Shown: positions 57,086 through 64,000 of the stretch, one piece after another
Position numbering within the stretch: the first letter of the stretch is position 1
Layout: the number at the start of each line of letters is the position of its first letter
Made by a program: the position numbers and the translations under genes
Notes under the pieces: model-generated
What the model was told of the DNA's origin: nothing
Databases searched by the model: none
What the model saw: only the letters and a program-made list of their open reading frames with translations
Assembly (NCBI GenBank): GCA_002286855.1
Contig: NRSV01000049.1
Coordinates: forward strand, 1 to 64,000
Length of the DNA: 64,000 bases
Origin: Bipolaris cookei
Taxonomy: Eukaryota; Ascomycota; Dothideomycetes; Pleosporales; Pleosporaceae
Direction of reading: 5' to 3'

Positions 57086-58980
57086 GGAAACCCTGCCACA
57101 CTTGTGGTCTCCAGTACGTTCATCGTCGATATTATCACCTGCTACAGTAAGTTTAACAGCCATTTTTAGGCTATGGTGCTGTCTGGATGTGACCCGATAC
57201 GTCGGATTGCTGGCTTGCCCCTTTGTTTGCCTCTTTGCCCCTGTGACATATATTTTTGAGCCTACAACGCCAACTAACCTTCGCAGAGAAATCGGCTTTG
57301 TCTGGAAGGTGTTGTATGATCTCTTTAGATGGTCCTGTTGTATACTAAGGAGAGGCCTAGAGAAGCGATATTTATAGATGTCTTGAACGGGCGATAGAGT
57401 TATGGCTCGAAGTTGATCTAGTCTGAATTAATATAATTAGCTGAGTGCATTCGCTTGTGCAATGGTCGTCTGACCAGTTCCCCTTCTAGTCTGAGGGTGT
57501 ACTTGCGTGGTGTCGTGTTTAATATCTATATTATTGAGTGTTGCTGTGCCATGGTCGGGGTGAATCTGAGTCATGTCGAGCGGAGATTGGTAGTGGTTAT
57601 ATTACCGGAATGATATTGATATGGATCTTGATAGGCGATACAATGGTTTGGAGTAGTTCTAGATAGCCATGATCACTTGGTGTTCCTGAATTACCTAAGT
57701 ATATATACTTAAGAGTTCGTAGGTCAGAATGCCCAGTAGATCGCTGGATGAGTGGAAAAAGCCCATCAAGTCCCTTATAGATGGCAAGGCGGTACAACAG
57801 ATGCACAGGTACACAGCCAATCAGGTGGCGCCATTACACGGACAGATCGTGAAAGGTCTGAATAAAGATGCAGCTTTAGCCACATGTTTCTTAGAAACCT
57901 ACTGTTCTAGCAGCCCTAGATGCTAATTACTACGACTGCTGTGACTATACCTACTAACTGCTCCAGCAGCTAGCTATAGGGACTAGTATCCGCCACGCTA
58001 CCTCGCACTAGCTGCACAAGGGGATTTTCAACGCATAATAGCAGAGGCGCTTATAACCAATCAGGTTACGTGTTTTATAGTATAAGGGAACAGGCTAGGA
58101 GCAATTCTAGTACGCAGCCAAGCATCACTGGCCATGGTGGACAGTCAAGTTGCGTGGATCGGGTCTGCACAGCACAGTATAGCGTAGGGCTCCACAGGGG
58201 CTAAGCCCAAGACCAGCTATGTCTTACAGCGCATACAATGGTAGGAAGGGACTGGTCAACTATCTGTAAAGGTGGGCTGTCAACAGGAGAGTTGTCTTTT
58301 CTCCGCGCAAGTACAGGCTGTGGTGAGTAAGGACTGGGACGCAGGGAGAGTAGCTACAGCAATGGTAGGTTGCGAGAGAGGGGACTATGGATGGCGCCGA
58401 CCGAGCTTCCGGGAATGATACGTACGTCACCTGGTGCGCACGACCAAGGTTCAATCTTACCAAACACGACAAATCGGCCCAAACGCTAATGGTAGGGAGT
58501 GCAATAGGGGCTAAGGATAAGCATGAGAAAGTTGAGAAGCGAGATATTTATTTTCTCGGCCTGCCAATTCTCTTGCACGACATCAGGGTGATGGAGCGGC
58601 GGGGCGCAGGGCTGGGCGCCACAGCAGTCGTCCCTGGGTGGTGTGGCGCAGGCAGCCCTAAATGGAACCCTCCGGACAAGGGCCCCTCTTGGAACTAACA
58701 CGTACCCCCAACCACCCTCGACTTTCCATCCCAATTTCCCCCATATCCGCCGCGTTTTCTCCCACAAGCGAGCCCGATTCCGTGCCGCTCACTATCACAC
58801 ATTGAAGTACTACGGTCAACCTCATAACCACAGCCGATACACGTAGCCATTGCTTGAACACCATCGCCAAGTCGCAGCGCCTGGCCACCTTGCCGATACA
58901 CGGTGCGCTGCCCCTTTCCGCCTCGACGCCTCGACGCCTTGACTCCCCGACTTGTTTACACGCTGTGATTCGCAGGCACC
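57086..58980. other. Intergenic region before SED5, no supported gene
   Basis: About 1.9 kb. The first kilobase is AT-rich, and the last few hundred bases (58650-58980) become GC-rich and must contain the SED5 promoter. Short frames at 57084, 57729 and 58387 show no family features. Confidence 0.55.
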
Positions 58981-60068
58981 ATGGCCGTCTCTATTCAAGA
59001 CCGTACCGAGGAATTTCGCTCCATTCTTGCACAGGCCCAACGGCGACAGGCGCAGTCCAAGACGGGCGCGCAGAGGCAGTCGCTTTTGACGGCACAAGAA
59101 AAGGCCCAGGCAAATGCCAGTCCGCGGCGTCAGCGCTCCGAGTTTGCGCGCAATGCCGCAGAGGTTGCGCGCGGTGTCGCGAGCACAATGCAAAAACTGG
59201 AGCGACTATCGCAACTAGCTAAGCGCAAGACGCTCTTTGATGACCGCCCGGTCGAGTTTGACGAACTCACATTTGTTATCAAGCAAGACATGTCTGCACT
59301 CTCTGGGCAGGTGCAAGCGCTACAGCAGATGAACGCAAAATTACACCCCAAGTCGAAGCCCGGCTTAGACCAAGAGGGCGAGCACAACAGCAATGTCGTC
59401 ATGTTGTTGAAGGACAAGCTGCAGAATGTGGGCACAAACTTTAAGGATGTGCTCGAAGTGCGGACCAAGAACATGCAGGCATCCCGCTCACGGACCGAAC
59501 AGTTTCTTTCTTCGGCTGCGCAGCAGTCCCACAGCAGCCTCGAGCCCGGCAGGACAGATTCGCCACTTTACCAGACACCCCAGCGGGGACGATCACCAGG
59601 AGGATTTGGCAGAAATACCAACGCAGTGCAACAAGACTTGCTTTCGCTCGAGCCCTCTGGATCTTCTGCCCTGACTCGAGGAGGAGCGCAATCAGACGCG
59701 CAGCTACTGCTCATGGAAGAGGCGCAGCCACAGAACATGTATATTCAAGAGCGAGGGCGGGCCATTGAGTCGATCGAATCGACGATCCAGGAACTCGGTG
59801 GCATTTTCAGTCAGCTCGCACAAATGGTGTCTGAGCAGGGAGAGCAGATTCAGCGAATTGATGCCAACACCGAGGATGTCGTGGAAAATGTCGAGGGTGC
59901 CCAGCGAGAGCTGATGAAGTATTGGAGCCGGGTGCAGGGCAACCGATGGCTCGTGGCAAAGATGTTTGGAGTGCTAATGATCTGTAAGTGTGGCTTTGGC
60001 ATTTGACCTGTGTGACAGCAAGCTAACATGGGGCAGTTTTCCTTCTTTGGGTACTCATTTCTGGTTAA
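58981..60068 (+). CDS. SED5: Syntaxin-5 homologue Sed5, Golgi t-SNARE
   Basis: 344 aa from two exons (58981-59983 and 60037-60068). The small second exon encodes only the end of the membrane anchor. MAVSIQDRTEEFRSIL is the conserved N-terminus that binds the Sly1-type SM protein. An Habc-like helical region follows (residues about 60-165), then a Ser/Pro/Gly-rich linker. The Qa-SNARE motif (IQERGRAIESIESTIQELGGIFSQLAQMVSEQ...) and the C-terminal anchor WLVAKMFGVLMIFFLLWVLISG complete it. It mediates ER-to-Golgi and intra-Golgi fusion. All key parts are intact. It marks the return to conserved chromosome outside the repeat-rich zone. Confidence 0.96.
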
Positions 60069-61567
60069 CGTCGTGTGTAGGATTTTCCATGTTTGTGCAT
60101 GACTGGCGTTTGGGAAAGATGACAAGAGATGATGCTAGGTTGGTCTGGCATGGCTCTCAGTGGAGCCCTTGTTTCATGAGGCGTTGAGCTTTTGTCATGT
60201 GTGCTTTCCTATCTTCTTGTATTGATTTCATTTTTATCCATGTGTGCATTGACGAGTTCACGCTGCATGAGTGGCCCACGTAGAAATTTGTAATCGACTG
60301 TACAGTGCTCCTGGCCAACATGTACAATGGTGTTGGACGCTTTTTTTCGTGGTCGAAGATGTGTCTGGGGTACTCTGTAGGTGTATTTGTGTACATAGGT
60401 ATAGCTCACTCTGTAGGTAGCCGTCTGTGCACAGGGATTTAGCTGCATATGTAGGCATGGTGTGCGGGCCGGTATGTCTAGTCGCTTAAGTCGGCAGTAG
60501 CACCATGGGGACGCCCTGAATAGATTCGTGTCACCTGAGCATGGTACCTAAGAGTACACATAGAGTGTGTAGATGGAGAGATGGAGAGATTGAGAAATGG
60601 AGAAGTGCGAAGAGAGTAATACGGAAACATGCAGAATTGGTCTTGGTGAGGAGTGTCTGATTGGCTGTAGGTGACGGCATGCTACCGAGGCTAGGCTGCC
60701 CGCTGTATCACCAATGTCGCGAACAGAGATGGCATCTACTGTACATGGTAAGCCCCCATGGCATTCCCGGCGAGACAGGTCGTTTGACGGTTGGAGAAGA
60801 GCCGGGTCGCGACGATGCAGTGGTTCCAAGAAGGAAAGTGATGGACGCGGCGCTGATAGCAAGTAGTGGTAGAGGTGACAGTTGACAGCCGCCACGGCAC
60901 GCCTCATGGGCCGGAAGTGCCAGATGGAGTAAGGTGGGCATAGCCTTATGGCAGCACTGCACCTATAGCAAGACGACGACCGAGGGTGCGGACGAGATGA
61001 CGACAAGAGACGGCGCCACGTCGGCCGGCCGGGTAGATGGATTCGTCGATAGGGTTTCACAGTGGCCCACTGGCAGCCGACTTGGGGTTGGCAGAGCATG
61101 GACGGTAAATATTGTCTGGGCTGGATGGATGGATGTGGATTAGATACGTAGGTACGTGAGCAGATAGGCACACCCACCCCCCAAAAGCAAAATGGCGGCC
61201 TCGAGACGGGCGAGATGGGCGTGGGCCATGTGGGCAACTCGGCCGTCCCCTGCTGGCCAACCCCGTGGCGACAGTCGGCATTAGCAGGCACATGACCATG
61301 GGTTAACTTTTCCCACATACTAGCGCCTTGCTTCTCCAGCATCCATCCTCACACCGACTTGACGGCTTTGACGCCTGACCCGCCAGTCTGCCAATTAATT
61401 GCGCCTCTCCCGCGTCGTGTGTGCTGGCTGGTTGCAACTCGACTGCGCCTGTTCTGGCCAAAGACAAGGCCGCTGCCGCCGCCTGCATGTCTTGGGTGCC
61501 ACCATCTCTTTCTTCCTGACATCACCCTCAACCACCCGCTCACTGCATGCATGCGCGCTCCGGCGCA
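60069..61567. other. Intergenic region, no supported gene
   Basis: About 1.5 kb between SED5 and the coiled-coil gene. A 264-codon minus-strand frame (60548-61342) is rich in Ser/Pro/His/Arg with no domain, and I regard it as chance in GC-rich DNA. Short GAGATG(GAGA) repeats occur at 60570-60600. Confidence 0.55.
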
Positions 61568-63276
61568 ATGGCTGACCGCATATGGGACCAACCCCCTCTC
61601 TTCACCACCGCTCCCATTTTCGACGATCAAGTCTACCTGTCCGAGGCCCTGGGCCTGCCCGCTCATCAGACAGAGGACGACTTGGATGCCGAGCTCGTCG
61701 TGCTCGCCCGCGAGGCTGGCATCCAGGATCCCTATCGCTTCATGCCTTCACCAGCAACAATCTCGCGCGCCATGTCCACCATGACGCTCGACAGCGACCA
61801 GACAAGTTCGCGGTCGATGCACTCCCAGGAGACTCAGTCCACAGGCTTCACCTCAGCGCCTTCGCGTACCTCTCGGGACCATGTCTACTCTGCTGACTAT
61901 ATGTCGGCCAAGAGGATGCCTCCAGCATTTGCCCAGCCTTTTCAGTTGGCGGAGAATTGCCAGCAACCCATTGAACGTGTAGAACCTGCCGCTCGACCAT
62001 CACTGTCCTCTGGCACGGCCACTTCATCTTCTGTGACTTCCAAAGCATCTTCTTTCCAGCAGGAGCATACTCGCAAAAAGCGAGGCTCCACCCTGTTCTC
62101 CTTACTTCGGAAAGAAGCGAGACACTTTGCCACCACTGGCCTGCATTCACGTAATGTCACGTCGTATGCTCATAGTTGCCCTTCGGCATTGCATCGCAAA
62201 ATCCAGGCCAAGTCCCTGTCTGCAGAGTCAGTGTGTGGTCATTGTGGAAGCCCATTGCGACGCTCAATATCCGAAAATGTACTGACAAAAAGCGAGCTGG
62301 GTCTCCTTGCGGGAGTTGATACGAAAGCATCAGCTGTATCACTAGACGCACCGTCATCTTCACATGAGGGTCCTCAGATTTCCAAGACGTCTTCTTCAGA
62401 ATCCAACATGACAGCTCGACATGTGGAGCAAGAACCAGCCAACATTGACTCTGCCCTAGCATTAGAAGCGCTCAAAAGCTTCAGAGTTCAGCAGAAGGAA
62501 GAATGGGATAGAGTCTCGACGTTCGAGAGCATCCAAAGAAAAGCCCTCGCGGCACACTACCGATGCGAACTGGAGCGGCTGCAAGTGAACTATGAAGCCC
62601 GTAAGAAGGAACGCATGAAGCAGGTACGTAGAGAACTCGCCATTTCTCAAGATTCCATTTCACTCACAGCCTACAGCACGTAGATGATGTAGATCGATTA
62701 GAGGAACGGCAGGTGCTAGCTGAACATGACCTCCTAGAAGCCCAAGCCCAGGAAACAAAAAACGTAGCAACGGCACTAAAGTACATTGAGGCCTACTGTC
62801 TCGGCACCAACACCTCACAAGAGCAAACGCACACCGTAACCGAAGACGACTTCAAAAAGCTCTACCACCAAAAAATGCTCCAACAAGGCCTCCCCCGAAA
62901 ACACACCAGCGCCATCAACGTCCTCCGAGCGCGCCAAGAAGTCAGCTTCAGGCGCCGACTCGAGACCCAAGAAGCCGAACTCCGCCAACTAGACCTCGAC
63001 CTGAAAAAAGAAGAATCGGCCAAAGAAGCAGAATACAAAAAAGACCTCGAGCATCTCGAAACCCTGATTGAAGCCCGCAGAAGACGACTCCAGCAGAGAT
63101 GGGAACTCCGATTTGAAATGTGGAGACTGGACTGGCAGAAGCAGTACAAGACGACGATTGTGCAGAAACTGGAACACGAAGAGTGGCCTGAGAGAGGAAA
63201 AGAGGAGGATGAAAATGGCATCGGTGCGATTCCCGATGCGAGTGCTTTGGCGCAATTTGCGAAAGTGGCTGCGTAG
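61568..63276 (+). CDS. Uncharacterised coiled-coil protein
   Basis: 551 aa from two exons (61568-62623 and 62677-63276; 53-bp intron with GTACGT donor). I do not recognise the family. The N-terminal half is Ser/Thr-rich and probably disordered, with an acidic start (DLDAELVVLAREAGI). The middle has a CGHCGSP pair of cysteines that could bind metal only with partners. From about residue 300 to 525 the protein is strongly helical and charged (YRCELERLQVNYEARKKERMKQ, VSFRRRLETQEAELRQLDLDLKKEES, EARRRRLQQRWELRFEMWRLDW), indicating a long coiled coil. The start was chosen at MADRIWDQ, with an in-frame ATG 21 bases upstream. Its position next to SED5 suggests a conserved core gene. Confidence 0.85.
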
Positions 63277-64000
63277 CAAGGTGTAGCCACTTTTTTTTTT
63301 ACTTTTCTCTTCTTTTTTTCCCGTCCCGTTGCGTTTTACCATCGTTCGATCTGCATCCTTTGCTTTTTTTCTTCCCACGGGGAAATGAAGGCACTGGGTT
63401 CCGTACTTTTGGTTTTTATCTTTTATGTATACCCCCTTTTTTTTCTCCGAGTCTTTCCCTTTCGAGTTTCTCATACAGCGTGGCGTTGATTTGGGAATCA
63501 TCTATGGGGTATAGCCATTACGAAATCTTTTCTTTTGTCTTTTCCATCTTCTTCTCTTTTTTTTCTCCATGGCTCATGGCTTGCATTGGCGGTAAGTGGG
63601 TTCAGCTGGGGGTTTACGAGCTTTTCTTCGCATTCTTCTCTTGCTGACGGATTGTCATCGCTACTAGTTACTATATACCCTGTTTTTTTTTATCCTTTTT
63701 TTTTCTGGGTGTCTTGTGAGCGATTAGACTGGACAAATGAACGTTTATGTAGTCTTTACCTCTTCTCTCTTTGCTTTGAAGAGAGTATTGTTGTAGATTA
63801 CTTGGTTGCAGAGAAGGTGGAGAGGAAGTATGTATATATGGAATCACATATACGTGTACAGATGACCATATGCAATTGAGAGCAGTGAAGTTAGAACTTT
63901 GTGGTACAGTGAAAAAATGAAGATAGTATGGGTTTAACAACTGTATTCTGAGTTTCTGTCGGGTATCTCTACGTGTCATTAAACATATCTTCACATTTTC
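63277..64000. other. 3' flank with T-rich tracts
   Basis: Downstream of the coiled-coil gene, with many T runs (63290-63320, 63365-63370, 63433-63445, 63685-63705). No gene seen up to the window end. Confidence 0.6.

Noticed and set aside
60548..61342. 264-codon minus-strand open frame
   Set aside because: Composition is Ser/Pro/His/Arg with no domain, and it overlaps the expected promoter of the gene at 61568. It looks like chance in GC-rich sequence.

Overview
The window is nuclear DNA of a filamentous ascomycete (Pezizomycotina). Protein genes carry short introns of 49-101 bp with GTAHGT-like donors and CTAAC-like branch sites. The gene types are typical of the group: a chimeric terpene synthase, AflR-type and bZIP/DUF3425 regulators, a PDR transporter and a HET gene. 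The repeats are Fot/pogo and Tad-like elements. Similarity of the synthase to ophiobolin F synthases hints at a Bipolaris-like or Aspergillus-like lineage, but the genus cannot be fixed from this sequence.

Layout. 1-1.15 kb: two decayed Fot/pogo fragments. 1.37-16.9 kb: a terpenoid gene cluster with a bifunctional sesterterpene/diterpene synthase (-), a divergent P450 (+), a bZIP/DUF3425 regulator (-), an AflR-type Zn2Cys6 regulator (+) and a secreted FAD oxidoreductase (-). 18.2-18.9 kb: a housekeeping FMP52-like gene. 19.3-28.3 kb: a block of nested repeats holding Tad-like LINE pieces, a miniature LTR element, a Tc1-like transposase, two Fot-like elements and a 682-bp TIR element. 28.4-33.0 kb: a PDR-type ABC transporter. 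34.8-43.8 kb: another Fot-like element, a dead kinase fragment, a nearly full LINE and a transposase relic. 45.2-46.1 kb: two tiny secreted five-cysteine peptides. 47.3-57.1 kb: a solo LTR, at least four pogo-class elements or relics, a broken HET gene and a TPR scrap. 59.0-63.3 kb: conserved genes again (SED5 syntaxin and an unrecognised coiled-coil protein).

How the genes work together. The synthase would make and cyclise a C20/C25 prenyl diphosphate. The P450 and the FAD enzyme would oxidise the product, the two regulators may control the set, and the PDR pump may export the product. This set (chimeric synthase, P450, FAD oxidase, Zn2Cys6 factor, ABC transporter) matches what is described for ophiobolin clusters. 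Here the transporter is separated from the rest by FMP52 and a 9-kb repeat block.

The repeat regions record specific events. Target-site duplications swapped between LTRs reveal a past inversion. An in-window empty site confirms a TA-targeted insertion. A 516-bp identical tract joins two otherwise diverged Fot-like elements. Stop codons of the C-to-T type in the repeats and accessory genes resemble RIP damage.
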